Below are positions 44,507 through 52,369 of a stretch of DNA of 64,000 nt, piece by piece. Made by a program: the position numbers and the translations under genes. The DNA lies in NCBI RefSeq assembly GCF_011059185.1, contig NZ_JAALFE010000003.1, positions 124,001 to 188,000 on the forward strand, written 5' to 3'. The notes beneath the pieces are model-generated. The model was given only the letters and a program-made list of their open reading frames with translations, searched no databases and had not been told where the DNA came from. Position 1 is the stretch's first letter. Every line of letters begins with the position of its first letter. Source of the stretch: Paragemmobacter kunshanensis (lineage in GTDB: Bacteria > Pseudomonadota > Alphaproteobacteria > Rhodobacterales > Rhodobacteraceae).

Positions 44507-44974
44507 TCAGAGATCGCGCCAGCGCGGCAGGCCCGCGCGGGCGGCCTGGGCGCGGATGATGGCGGCGAAGCCTGCGCCGATGGCCAGCGAGAGGAAGGCG
44601 ACGCCGGGCCAGCCCAGCGAGACGAGGCCGCGGATCGGGCCTGCCGGGGCGACGGGCATGGTGTCGGAGGCGAAGAGCCACAGGATGCCGCCGAAGACGC
44701 CGAGGCCGAGGCAGAGGCCGGAAAAAAAGAGCGAGATCAGCGACTTGAAGTGAAGCGGGCGGATGGGAAGGCCGAGGGCGGACAGGGCCTGCATGGCCGG
44801 GGGGAAGCAGTCCCTGCGGCTGATGCCTGCGGCGGCGGCGGCGGCAAGGGCGCGGTCGAGCCTTTCGCGATGGTTGTCGGCCGGACCGCCGGGCGGGGTG
44901 CCCGGGGCAATCTTGCGCTGCTGCTGCGCCTGATGCAGGCGGGCGAGACGATCCTGGAAATCGGAACTGGGCAT
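44507..44974 (-). CDS. Hypothetical small membrane protein
   Basis: A 155-residue-scale protein (154 counted without extension) with a soluble helical N-terminus (SSDFQDRLARLHQAQQQRKI) and two C-terminal membrane spans (SLISLFFSGLCLGLGVFGGI and VAFLSLAIGAGFAAII). No family is recognised. The start ATG at 44974 is chosen; a longer open frame (35 extra codons) is Pro/Arg-rich and unlikely. It is divergent from rsfS across a 434-nt gap that contains a perfect palindrome CGCGTTTTC/GAAAACGCG at 45255-45276 and a leader ORF, but no other gene that I can see. Confidence 0.6.
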   Translation of the reverse strand: MPSSDFQDRLARLHQAQQQRKIAPGTPPGGPADNHRERLDRALAAAAAAGISRRDCFPPAMQALSALGLPIRPLHFKSLISLFFSGLCLGLGVFGGILWLFASDTMPVAPAGPIRGLVSLGWPGVAFLSLAIGAGFAAIIRAQAARAGLPRWRDL

Positions 44975-45408
44975 GGCTGGTGTCCGGCAGGGAAGGGGTC
45001 GGGGTGCAGATTGGCGGGGATTTCCGGCGCGCTTGCGACGGGAATGGGGCGGGGAGGGGGCCGGTTGGGCCCTGTGCATCTGTGCGCTGGATGGGGGTTC
45101 CCTGAGGGAGGTTCATTCTGCAGCATTCATGGCTGGCCTCTGGCGATGGCAGTCTGGCCCGTTTCGGGTGAGCAACCTTTCGAGGACGCAGGAGCCAGGG
45201 CCAGGGATTCCTTGCGGAATTTCCCGGGGGCTGCCCTTTGGCGATGGATCGGGGCGCGTTTTCGCAGGAAAACGCGTGTTCCCCTTGTGTTTTCTGTGGC
45301 CAGCCTGTATCGCGCGCGCTTCGCGTGCCGTTGAGATACGGGGCGCGCGGTGATACCCTTGTCCTATCCCTGCGCCGGGGCCTTGCGGCGTGCAACTTCC
45401 GGAGGACG

Positions 45409-45471
45409 ATGTCCTGTCTCATTCTGACCCAGCGACCGGGCTTCCGGTCGGGCCGAGGGCGCCGCGCATGA
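45409..45471 (+). CDS. Candidate 20-codon leader ORF of rsfS
   Basis: ATG 45409 sits directly behind a strong Shine-Dalgarno (CCGGAGGACG) and opens 20 codons (MSCLILTQRPGFRSGRGRRA). Its TGA at 45469-45471 overlaps the rsfS ATG as ATGA, the arrangement used for translational coupling. The rsfS start itself has only a weak ribosome-binding sequence. The basic C-terminus is striking, but conservation is unknown. Confidence 0.35.
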   Translation: MSCLILTQRPGFRSGRGRRA

Positions 45472-45842
45472 GCGATGCTGCCACGGCGAACGCGCCCACC
45501 TATACGTCCGAAGAGATTCTGGCCGCCGTCCTGAAATCCGTCGATGACGACAAGGCCGAGGATATCGTGCAGATTGATCTGCGCGGGCGGTCGGATGTGG
45601 CCGATTACATGGTCATCTGTTCGGGCCGGTCGTCGCGGCAGGTGGCGGCCATCTCGGAAAAGCTGGTGGATCGGCTGAAGCAGGAATTCCGCGTGTCGTC
45701 CAAGATGGAAGGCAAGGAAACCGGCGACTGGGTGCTGATCGATACGGGCGATGTGATCGTCCATGTCTTCCGGCCCGAGGTGCGCGAGTTCTATCAGCTT
45801 GAAAAGATGTGGCTTCCCGGAAGCGCCCATCGCGGGGCGTAA
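45468..45842 (+). CDS. rsfS: Ribosomal silencing factor RsfS
   Basis: A 124-residue RsfS/Iojap protein. It binds ribosomal protein uL14 on the 50S subunit and blocks subunit joining when nutrients are scarce. The core DKAEDIVQIDLRGRSDVADY, VICSGRSSRQVAAISEKL and GDWVLIDTGDVIVHVFRPEV is unmistakable. The start ATG at 45468 overlaps the stop of a small leader ORF; an in-frame GTG at 45390 would add 26 residues of no family likeness. rlmH follows 5 nt later, the usual rsfS-rlmH pair. Confidence 0.94.
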   Translation: MSDAATANAPTYTSEEILAAVLKSVDDDKAEDIVQIDLRGRSDVADYMVICSGRSSRQVAAISEKLVDRLKQEFRVSSKMEGKETGDWVLIDTGDVIVHVFRPEVREFYQLEKMWLPGSAHRGA

Positions 45843-45847
45843 GGCCC

Positions 45848-46318
45848 GTGCGGGTGCATCTCTGCGCCGTCGGGCGGATGCGGGCGGGGCCGGAGCGTTA
45901 CCTTGTCGATGATTATGTGACGCGGTTCGACCGGACGGGGCGGGCGCTTGGCCTTGGTCCCCTGAGCGAGCATGAGGTCGAGGATCGCAAGGGCGGCGGG
46001 ATGGAGGCGGAGGCGGAACTGCTGTCGCGCGCCATTCCGGGCGGGGCCCTTGTGGTGACCATGGACGAGCGCGGCAAGTCCTTGTCTTCGCCGGAATTTT
46101 CGGCGGAACTGGCGCGCTGGCGGGATGCCGGGCGGCAGGATGTGGCCTTTGTCATCGGGGGGGCGGACGGGATTGCGCCGTCGCTTCGGTCGCGGGCGGA
46201 TTTTTCCATCAGTTTCGGGCGGATGGTCTGGCCGCATATGCTGGTGCGGGTGATGCTGGCCGAGCAGTTGTATCGGGCGGCGACCATTCTGGCGGGCGGG
46301 CCGTATCACCGGGTTTGA
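45848..46318 (+). CDS. rlmH: 23S rRNA (pseudouridine-1915-N3) methyltransferase RlmH
   Basis: A 156-residue SPOUT-class methyltransferase that methylates pseudouridine 1915 in helix 69 of 23S rRNA, using S-adenosylmethionine. The knotted SAM site is VAFVIGGADGIAPSLRSRA, and the C-terminus SFGRMVWPHMLVRVMLAEQL matches the family. The start is GTG 45848 behind TAAGG; the open frame before it overlaps rsfS. With rsfS it forms a ribosome-maturation operon. Confidence 0.95.
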   Translation: MRVHLCAVGRMRAGPERYLVDDYVTRFDRTGRALGLGPLSEHEVEDRKGGGMEAEAELLSRAIPGGALVVTMDERGKSLSSPEFSAELARWRDAGRQDVAFVIGGADGIAPSLRSRADFSISFGRMVWPHMLVRVMLAEQLYRAATILAGGPYHRV

Positions 46319-46376
46319 GGGCGGCCAAGCCCTTGGGAACGCTGCATTTACCACCAGGTTTTCCGCCGGGTCCGCA

Positions 46377-46430
46377 TGCAACGCCCGGTGCAGCGTGGCA
46401 GTGCAGCAGCCGGTGCAGACGGGCGGTGCC
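46377..46430 (+). repeat. Iteron-like TGCA array, locus 1
   Basis: TGCA occurs at 46377, 46389, 46402 and 46414, with TGCC at 46427, a regular 12-13 bp spacing, each preceded by GG or AG. Positions 46391-46429 match 63387-63424 almost base for base. It is followed by GTTAAGGTTAACG (46441-46453), which contains CtrA-like TTAA half-sites, and by ATTCGCGAA. It lies in the rlmH-gpmI gap, upstream of gpmI. Confidence 0.6.
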
Positions 46431-46557
46431 TCCACGAGCCGTTAAGGTTAACGAAACCTGACGATTCGCGAAAACTGCGGGCCAGCCCAAGCGGTGCGTT
46501 GCCCGCCGGGGCTGTGGGCGGTATGGAACGGGCAGGACGAAGAAGAGGTCATCTGCC

Positions 46558-48075
46558 ATGAGCGTTCCGAAGCCTGTCGTGCTGTGCATCCTTGACGGCT
46601 GGGGGCTTTCCGAAATCCGCGAGGGCAATGCGCCTGCGCAGGCGGATGTGCCGAATTTCAACCGGCTTTGGGCGACCTGTCCGAAGGCCACACTGATCAC
46701 CCATGGGCCGGATGTGGGCCTGCCCAGCGGGCAGATGGGCAATTCCGAGGTGGGGCATACCAACATCGGCGCGGGGCGCGTGGTGGCGATGGATCTGGGC
46801 GCCATTGATCTGGCGGTGGAGGACGGATCCTTCGCGACCAATCCGGCGCTGGTGGCCTTTGCGGCGAAGGTGAAGGCGGCGGGCGGGGCGGCGCATCTGA
46901 TGGGCGTCGTGTCGGATGGCGGGGTGCATGGGCATGTCGTGCATGTGCTGGCGGCGGCCCGTGCGATCACCGCGCTGGGCGTGCCGGTCTGGCTGCATGC
47001 GATCACCGACGGGCGCGACGTGGCGCCTTCGTCGGCGGAAGGGTTTGTCGCGGCGCTGGAGGCGAAGCTGCCGGTGGGGGCGCGGATTGCCACGGTGATC
47101 GGGCGCTATTGGGCGATGGACCGCGACAACCGCTGGGAGCGGGTGGGCCGCGCCTATGCCGCGATGGTGCGGGGTGAGGGCGAGACCGCGCCGGATGCGG
47201 TGGCGGCGGTCGCGGCGTCCTATGCCAAGGGCGAGACGGATGAATTCCTCGCCCCCACGGTGATCGGCGGGTATCGGGGCGCGCGGGATGGCGACGGGCT
47301 CTTCTGCCTGAACTTCCGGGCGGACCGGGCGCGGGAGATCCTGGCGGCGATCGGGCAGCCGGGGTTTGATGCCTTTGACGTAGGGGCGCGGCCGGCATGG
47401 TCGGCCCTGCTGGGGATGGTGGAATATTCGGACGCGCATAACGGGTATATGGCGACGGCCTTTCCGAAGCGGTCGATCCCCAACACGCTGGGGGAATGGG
47501 TGGCAAGGCAGGGGCGGACGCAGTTCCGGCTGGCCGAGACGGAGAAATATCCGCATGTGACCTTTTTCCTGAATGGCGGGCGGGAGGAGCCTTTCGCGGG
47601 CGAGGATCGGTTCATGCCGAAATCGCCCAAGGTGGCGACCTATGACCTGCAACCCGAGATGAGCGCGCCGGAGGTTGGGGCCTCGCTCGTGGGGGCGATC
47701 CGCAAGGGCTATGACCTGATCGTGGTGAATTTCGCCAATCCCGACATGGTGGGCCATACCGGCGATCTGGCGGCGGCGATGAAGGCCTGCGAGGCGGTGG
47801 ATGCCTGCCTTGGCGATGCGGTCGCGGCTTTGTCGGAATGCGGCGGCGCGATGATCGTGACGGCGGATCACGGGAATTGCGAGATGATGGTCGATCCGGT
47901 GACGGGCGGGCCGCATACGGCCCATACGACGAATCCGGTGCCGGTGATGCTGTTCGGCGGGCCTGAGGGGGCGCGGCTGCGCGATGGGCGGCTGGCCGAT
48001 CTGGCGCCGACGGTGCTGCAGCTGATGGGGCTGGCGAAGCCTGCGGAAATGACGGGCGAGAGCCTGATCGCATGA
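46558..48075 (+). CDS. gpmI: 2,3-bisphosphoglycerate-independent phosphoglycerate mutase
   Basis: A 505-residue two-manganese enzyme interconverting 3- and 2-phosphoglycerate in glycolysis and gluconeogenesis. D13 (LCILDGWGLS) and the phospho-accepting S63 (GQMGNSEVGHTN) belong to the active site; MVGHTGDL and VTADHGNCEMM supply further metal ligands. The start ATG at 46558 follows AAGAAGAGG. It heads a four-gene run with envC, ctpA and rppH, a common alphaproteobacterial order, and its stop overlaps the envC start. Confidence 0.96.
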   Translation: MSVPKPVVLCILDGWGLSEIREGNAPAQADVPNFNRLWATCPKATLITHGPDVGLPSGQMGNSEVGHTNIGAGRVVAMDLGAIDLAVEDGSFATNPALVAFAAKVKAAGGAAHLMGVVSDGGVHGHVVHVLAAARAITALGVPVWLHAITDGRDVAPSSAEGFVAALEAKLPVGARIATVIGRYWAMDRDNRWERVGRAYAAMVRGEGETAPDAVAAVAASYAKGETDEFLAPTVIGGYRGARDGDGLFCLNFRADRAREILAAIGQPGFDAFDVGARPAWSALLGMVEYSDAHNGYMATAFPKRSIPNTLGEWVARQGRTQFRLAETEKYPHVTFFLNGGREEPFAGEDRFMPKSPKVATYDLQPEMSAPEVGASLVGAIRKGYDLIVVNFANPDMVGHTGDLAAAMKACEAVDACLGDAVAALSECGGAMIVTADHGNCEMMVDPVTGGPHTAHTTNPVPVMLFGGPEGARLRDGRLADLAPTVLQLMGLAKPAEMTGESLIA

Positions 48076-49184
48076 TGCGCCGCGCCGCCCTTTGCCTGCT
48101 GATCTGCCTGGCCGGGCGGGCCGGGGCCGAAGGCGTGGCGGAGCAGGCGGCCCAGGCGGCGGCGGATCTGCAGGCGGCGGTGCAGGCGCTGGAAGAGGCC
48201 GAGGGGGCGAAGGACCGGGTGGATGCGCTGACCCAGACGATCCGCGCCTATGAGGACGGGCTGTCCGCGCTGCGCGGATCGCTGCGGCAGGCATCGCTGC
48301 GCGAGACGGCGCTGACGCTGCGCTTCAATGCCGAGCGGGACCGGATCGCAAAGCTGGTGGGAATTCTGGGGCAGTTGGAGGCCGAGCCGGGGCCGCTGCT
48401 GCTGCTGCATCCGACGGGGCCTGTGGGGACGGTGCGTTCGGGGATGGTGCTGGCCGATGTGACGCCTGCCTTGCAGGCCGAGGCCGAAAGGCTGCGCGGG
48501 GAATTGCGGGAATTGCGCGACCTGCGGGCGCTGCAGCTTGCCGCCGGAGAGACGCTGCTGCGCGGGCTGGGCGCGGCGCAGGAGGCGCGGACGGCGCTGA
48601 GCCAGGCGATCAGCGACCGGACGGAACTGCCGCTGCGGTTCACCGAGACGCCCGAGGCGCTGCGCGACCTGCTGGAAAGCGCGGATACGCTGGAGGCCTT
48701 TGCCGCCGGGCTGGCCCCGGGCGGGGCGGATGGCGAGGATTTCGCCACGGCGCAGGGGCGGCTGGCGCTGCCGGTGCTGGGGCGTGTGCTGCGGCGCGCG
48801 AACGAGGCCGATGCCGCAGGCGTGCGGCGGCCCGGCCTTGCCATCGCGACGCGGGCGCGGGCGCTGGTGACAGCGCCCTGGCCTGCGACGATCCGCTACA
48901 GGGGGCCTTTGCTCGACTACGGAAATGTGATGATCCTCGAACCCGGGGGCGGCTATCTATTGATCCTGGCCGGGCTGGGAACCGTCTATGGCGAAGTGGG
49001 CGAGGTGGTGGCGCAGGGGGCGCCGCTGGGCCTGATGGGGGGCGCCGAACCGGAGCTTGCGGACATTCTTGCCGTGTCGGAAGAAGGTGGTGGCACGCGC
49101 GAGTCGGAAACGCTTTACTTGGAACTGCGGCAGGGTGCCGAACCGGTGGATCCGGGACCATGGTTCACCGAAGGAAGGGAATGA
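48072..49184 (+). CDS. envC: EnvC-like murein hydrolase activator (degenerate M23)
   Basis: A 370-residue exported protein with a signal peptide (MMRRAALCLLICLAGRAGAE), a long coiled-coil region (about 25-170, QAVQALEEAEGAKDRVDALT) and a C-terminal LytM/M23-like domain. That domain lacks the zinc ligands (YLLILAGLGTVYG where YAHL would be, LYLELR without HxH), as in EnvC/NlpD-type activators of amidases at the division site. The start is ATG 48072 overlapping the gpmI stop, with a second ATG just after. ctpA follows 7 nt later. Confidence 0.88.
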   Translation: MMRRAALCLLICLAGRAGAEGVAEQAAQAAADLQAAVQALEEAEGAKDRVDALTQTIRAYEDGLSALRGSLRQASLRETALTLRFNAERDRIAKLVGILGQLEAEPGPLLLLHPTGPVGTVRSGMVLADVTPALQAEAERLRGELRELRDLRALQLAAGETLLRGLGAAQEARTALSQAISDRTELPLRFTETPEALRDLLESADTLEAFAAGLAPGGADGEDFATAQGRLALPVLGRVLRRANEADAAGVRRPGLAIATRARALVTAPWPATIRYRGPLLDYGNVMILEPGGGYLLILAGLGTVYGEVGEVVAQGAPLGLMGGAEPELADILAVSEEGGGTRESETLYLELRQGAEPVDPGPWFTEGRE

Positions 49185-49191
49185 GAGCGAA

Positions 49192-50538
49192 ATGAAGAAG
49201 TTCGTCATGGCCGCACTGGGCGGCACGGTGGCCGGGGTCCTGCTGACGACGCAGGTGGCCGGGCCGCTGATCGCGCAGGAAGCCGAGCGCAACGAGAATG
49301 TCTATCAGCAGCTTGACCTGTTCGGCGACATCTTCGAGCGGATCCGCGGCCAGTATGTGGAAGAGGTGGACAGCAAGAAGCTGATCGAAGCGGCGATCAA
49401 CGGCATGCTGACGAGCCTTGACCCGCATTCGAGCTATCTCGCGCCGGAAGATTTCGACGATATGCAGGTGCAGACCCGGGGCGAGTTCGGGGGACTTGGC
49501 ATCGAGGTCACGCAGGAAGAGGGTTTCGTGAAGGTCGTCTCGCCCATGGATGACACGCCGGCGGATGCGGCGGGGATCGAGGCGGGGGATTTCATCACCC
49601 ATGTGAACGGCGAAAGCGTGCTGGGCCTGACGCTGGACCAGGCGGTGGAGATGATGCGCGGTCCGGTCGGATCGGAGATCATCATCACCGTGGTGCGCGA
49701 GGGTGTGGACGAGCCGTTCGACGTGTCGATCATCCGCGACACGATCAAGGTGACGGCGGTGCGCAGCCGCGTGGTGGGCAATACGGTGGTGCTGCGGATC
49801 ACCACCTTCAACGACCAGACGACGCCGGGGCTTGAGACGCAGCTTGCCAAGTCGATCGAGGAACTGGGCGGGATGGAGAATGTCGATGGCTTCGTCATCG
49901 ACCTGCGCAACAATCCGGGCGGCTTGCTGACCGAGGCGATCTCTGTGTCGGATGCCTTCCTCGAGAAGGGCGAGATCGTGTCGACGCGCGGGCGCGATCC
50001 GGCGGATGGCGAAAGGTTCAACGCGACGCCGGGCGATCTGGCGGCGGGCAAGCCCATCGTGGTGCTGATCAATGGCGGGTCGGCCTCGGCCTCGGAGATC
50101 GTGACGGGGGCCTTGCAGGACCATCGCCGGGCGATCGTGGTGGGGACCAAGAGTTTCGGCAAGGGATCGGTGCAGACCGTGGTGCCGCTGCGCGGCGATG
50201 GCGCGATGCGGCTGACGACGGCGCGGTATTACACGCCGTCGGGCCGGTCGATCCAGGCGCTGGGGGTGATGCCGGATATCGTGGTGAACCAACCGGTGCA
50301 GAACCCGGCGGCCGAGGGGGAAGAGGCGGATACGCCCGCCCGCGCGCCGTCTTCGGAGGCGGATCTGCGGGGCATCATCTCGAACGATTCGATGACCGAG
50401 GACGAGCGGAAGCTGCTGGAGGAAGAGCGGGCCCGCGTCGAGGAAGCGGCGAAGCTGCGCGACGAGGATTACCAGCTGGCCTATGCGGTGGACATCCTGC
50501 GCGGGCTGAACGCAGTCGCCGCCCCGGCGGCCGAGTGA
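49192..50538 (+). CDS. ctpA: C-terminal processing (S41) periplasmic protease
   Basis: A 448-residue serine protease. An N-terminal signal/anchor ([20 protein letters not shown]) is followed by a PDZ domain (about 95-175, [20 protein letters not shown]) and an S41 peptidase domain with nucleophile S299 ([10 protein letters not shown]) and general base K324 ([10 protein letters not shown]). It trims or degrades exported proteins and cell-wall hydrolases at their C-termini. The C-terminal tail beyond 380 is acidic. It follows envC by 7 nt, linking it to envelope remodelling. A strong hairpin follows its stop. Confidence 0.95.
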   Translation: MKKFVMAALGGTVAGVLLTTQVAGPLIAQEAERNENVYQQLDLFGDIFERIRGQYVEEVDSKKLIEAAINGMLTSLDPHSSYLAPEDFDDMQVQTRGEFGGLGIEVTQEEGFVKVVSPMDDTPADAAGIEAGDFITHVNGESVLGLTLDQAVEMMRGPVGSEIIITVVREGVDEPFDVSIIRDTIKVTAVRSRVVGNTVVLRITTFNDQTTPGLETQLAKSIEELGGMENVDGFVIDLRNNPGGLLTEAISVSDAFLEKGEIVSTRGRDPADGERFNATPGDLAAGKPIVVLINGGSASASEIVTGALQDHRRAIVVGTKSFGKGSVQTVVPLRGDGAMRLTTARYYTPSGRSIQALGVMPDIVVNQPVQNPAAEGEEADTPARAPSSEADLRGIISNDSMTEDERKLLEEERARVEEAAKLRDEDYQLAYAVDILRGLNAVAAPAAE

Positions 50539-50544
50539 GGGGAG

Positions 50545-50568
50545 GGGCCGCCCGTCACGGGGCGGCCC
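50545..50568 (+). terminator. Hairpin between ctpA and rppH
   Basis: A perfect 9-bp stem, GGGCCGCCC (50545-50553) with GGGCGGCCC (50560-50568), and a 6-nt loop, followed by GGTTT. It lies 6 nt after the ctpA stop and ends 8 nt before the rppH ATG, so it could limit read-through and also mask the rppH ribosome-binding region. Confidence 0.5.
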
Positions 50569-50576
50569 GGTTTGCC

Positions 50577-51059
50577 ATGGTGGATCCCGAGACGCTGCCC
50601 TATCGGCCCTGCGTGGGCGTGGTGCTGATCAACGCGAAGGGCGAGATCTTCGCGGGCCAGCGGCTGGATTCCGAAAGCCCGGCCTGGCAGATGCCGCAGG
50701 GCGGGATCGACGCGGGCGAGAAGCCGCGCAAGGCGGCGCTGCGGGAGCTTTGGGAAGAGACGGGGGTGACCGAGGATCTGGTCGAATTCGTCGCCAGGAC
50801 CGAGGGCTGGGTGACCTATGACCTGCCGCCTGAATTGCTGGGCAAGGTCTGGGGCGGCAAGTATCGGGGGCAGCGGCAGAAGTGGTTCCTGTTCCGCTTC
50901 CTTGGGACGGATGATCAGGTACGGATCGACAGCGATCATCCCGAATTCTCGCGCTGGCGCTGGATCGGGGCGGGCGAGATGGTGGCGGCGATCGTGCCCT
51001 TCAAGCGCAAGGTCTATGAAGAGGTCGTCGCGGCCTTTCGGCCGCATCTGGCGGGGTAG
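50577..51059 (+). CDS. rppH: RNA pyrophosphohydrolase
   Basis: A 160-residue Nudix enzyme that removes pyrophosphate from the 5' end of primary transcripts and so starts mRNA decay. The Nudix box spans 42-64 ([20 protein letters not shown] then TGV), matching G-x5-E-x7-R-E-U-x-E-E-x-G-U. The N-terminus ([20 protein letters not shown]) and [17 protein letters not shown] are typical of RppH. The start is ATG 50577; an in-frame GTG at 50535 overlaps ctpA and would read through the hairpin. It is the last gene of the gpmI run. Confidence 0.94.
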   Translation: MVDPETLPYRPCVGVVLINAKGEIFAGQRLDSESPAWQMPQGGIDAGEKPRKAALRELWEETGVTEDLVEFVARTEGWVTYDLPPELLGKVWGGKYRGQRQKWFLFRFLGTDDQVRIDSDHPEFSRWRWIGAGEMVAAIVPFKRKVYEEVVAAFRPHLAG

Positions 51060-51086
51060 TCTGCGGTAGGCCACAAGGTCCGCCTT

Positions 51087-51108
51087 GGCGGGGAGATCCC
51101 CGCCCTAC
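51087..51108. repeat. GC palindrome repeat unit, single copy
   Basis: GGCGGGGAGATCCCCGCC followed by CTAC. It belongs to the same family as the tandem copies at 57.7 and 60.2 kb. It lies at the 3' end of the LLM gene, whose minus-strand TAG stop (51105-51107) is supplied by the repeat's own TAGGGCGGGG. Confidence 0.75.
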
Positions 51109-52145
51109 GCCGCGTTCTGGACGCCCGCGACCATCTCCTTGACCATGGGGATGACCTTTTCGCCATAGAGGCGGATGCTGTCGCAAAGCTGATCATGCGG
51201 CATCGGGCCGGTGGCGTATTTCATGTCGAAGCGGGTGACCCCGAGGGCCGTGACGGCGGCTGCGATCTTCCGTGCCACGGTTTCGGGGCTGCCGACATAG
51301 AGCGAGCCATGCTGGATTTCCCCCATGAAGCGGTCAGGGGTGACGGGGGGCCAGCCGCGCTCGGCGCCGATGCGGTCGAACATGGCCTTGTAATGGGGCC
51401 AGAGCTGTTCGGCGGCCAGGTCATCGGTTGCGGCGATATGGCCGGGGGAATGGATGCCGACGGGTTTGACGGTGCGCCCCATCTGGGCGCAGGCGCGGTG
51501 GTAGAGATCGACGTAAGGCTTGAAGCGACGCGGATCGCCGCCGATGATGGCGAGCATCAGCTGCAGGTCGTGGCGGACAACGCGGATCACGGAGTCCGGG
51601 CTGCCGCCGACGCCGACCCAGACCTGCATTCCGGGTCCGAGGGTCGGGTAGACGCGCTGGTTCTGCAGGGGTGGGCGGGTCTGGCCGGACCAGGTGACCG
51701 CCTCATCCCGGATCAGATGGGCGAAGAGGTCGAGCTTTTCCTCGAACAGGAGTTCGTAATCGTCGAGGGCATAGCCGAAGAGCGGGAAGCTTTCTGTGAA
51801 GGAGCCACGCCCGAGGATCACCTCGGCGCGACCGTTCGAGAGCGCGTTCAGTGTGGAAAACCGCTGGAACACGCGGATCGGATCATCGGAGGACAGCACC
51901 GTGACAGCGGAGCCGAGGCGGATGCGCGCGGTGCGGGCGGCAATGGCGGACAGCACGATCTCGGGCGCGGAGACCGCGAAATCGGCGCGGTGGTGTTCGC
52001 CAATGCCGATGAAATGGATGCCGAGTTCATCGGCGAGGACGGCCTGTTCGACGACGTCGCGCAGGACCTGATCCTGTGGTTTGAGTTTGCCGTCCGCGCC
52101 AAGCGTGGTGTCGCCAAAGGTGTCGAGTCCGAGTTCGATCTGCAT
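51105..52145 (-). CDS. LLM class flavin-dependent oxidoreductase
   Basis: A 346-residue luciferase-like monooxygenase-fold protein, expected to use reduced FMN. Family features: the N-terminal ELGLDTFGD strand, GIGEHHRADFAVSAPEIVLS, RIRLGSAVTVLSSDDPIRVF, and GRAEVILGRGSFTESFPLFG. The substrate is unknown; relatives oxidise alkanes, sulfonates or aldehydes, or are uncharacterised. The start ATG at 52145 follows AGGAGATGACCC. Its stop codon lies inside a GC palindrome repeat, so the gene's 3' end may have been rewritten by repeat insertion. Confidence 0.88.
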   Translation of the reverse strand: MQIELGLDTFGDTTLGADGKLKPQDQVLRDVVEQAVLADELGIHFIGIGEHHRADFAVSAPEIVLSAIAARTARIRLGSAVTVLSSDDPIRVFQRFSTLNALSNGRAEVILGRGSFTESFPLFGYALDDYELLFEEKLDLFAHLIRDEAVTWSGQTRPPLQNQRVYPTLGPGMQVWVGVGGSPDSVIRVVRHDLQLMLAIIGGDPRRFKPYVDLYHRACAQMGRTVKPVGIHSPGHIAATDDLAAEQLWPHYKAMFDRIGAERGWPPVTPDRFMGEIQHGSLYVGSPETVARKIAAAVTALGVTRFDMKYATGPMPHDQLCDSIRLYGEKVIPMVKEMVAGVQNAA

Positions 52146-52240
52146 GGGTCATCTCCTGCCTGCGCATAGGATATGAAAAGATGCACGGTTTTCACAGGGG
52201 AGACCCACGCAGGGCATGCGTGCAGCCTTGCACCGTTGGA

Positions 52241-52345
52241 CGCCCAAAACTTTTCCAGAAAAGTTTTGGGCGGAAGGTCCTGAAAATCTTGCGGGCAAGA
52301 TTTTCAGGGGGGGCGCTGCCAAAATTCTTCGCGAAGAATTTTGGC
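52241..52345. repeat. Three consecutive perfect 14-bp inverted repeats (locus B)
   Basis: Within 105 bp: CGCCCAAAACTTTT with its complement (52241-52254 and 52259-52272), CCTGAAAATCTTGC with its complement (52279-52292 and 52295-52308), and GCCAAAATTCTTCG forming a perfect 28-nt palindrome (52318-52345). All have AT-rich inner stems and GC ends, but they differ in sequence. They lie between the NYN gene stop and the LLM gene start, both on the minus strand. Confidence 0.85.
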
Positions 52346-52369
52346 GCGGGGGCCGTCGGTTGTCACCTG

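Noticed and set aside
52241-52345. Triple hairpin as a simple terminator
   Set aside because: Only one hairpin would be needed, none is followed by a proper U run, and the three stems are perfect and equal in length.
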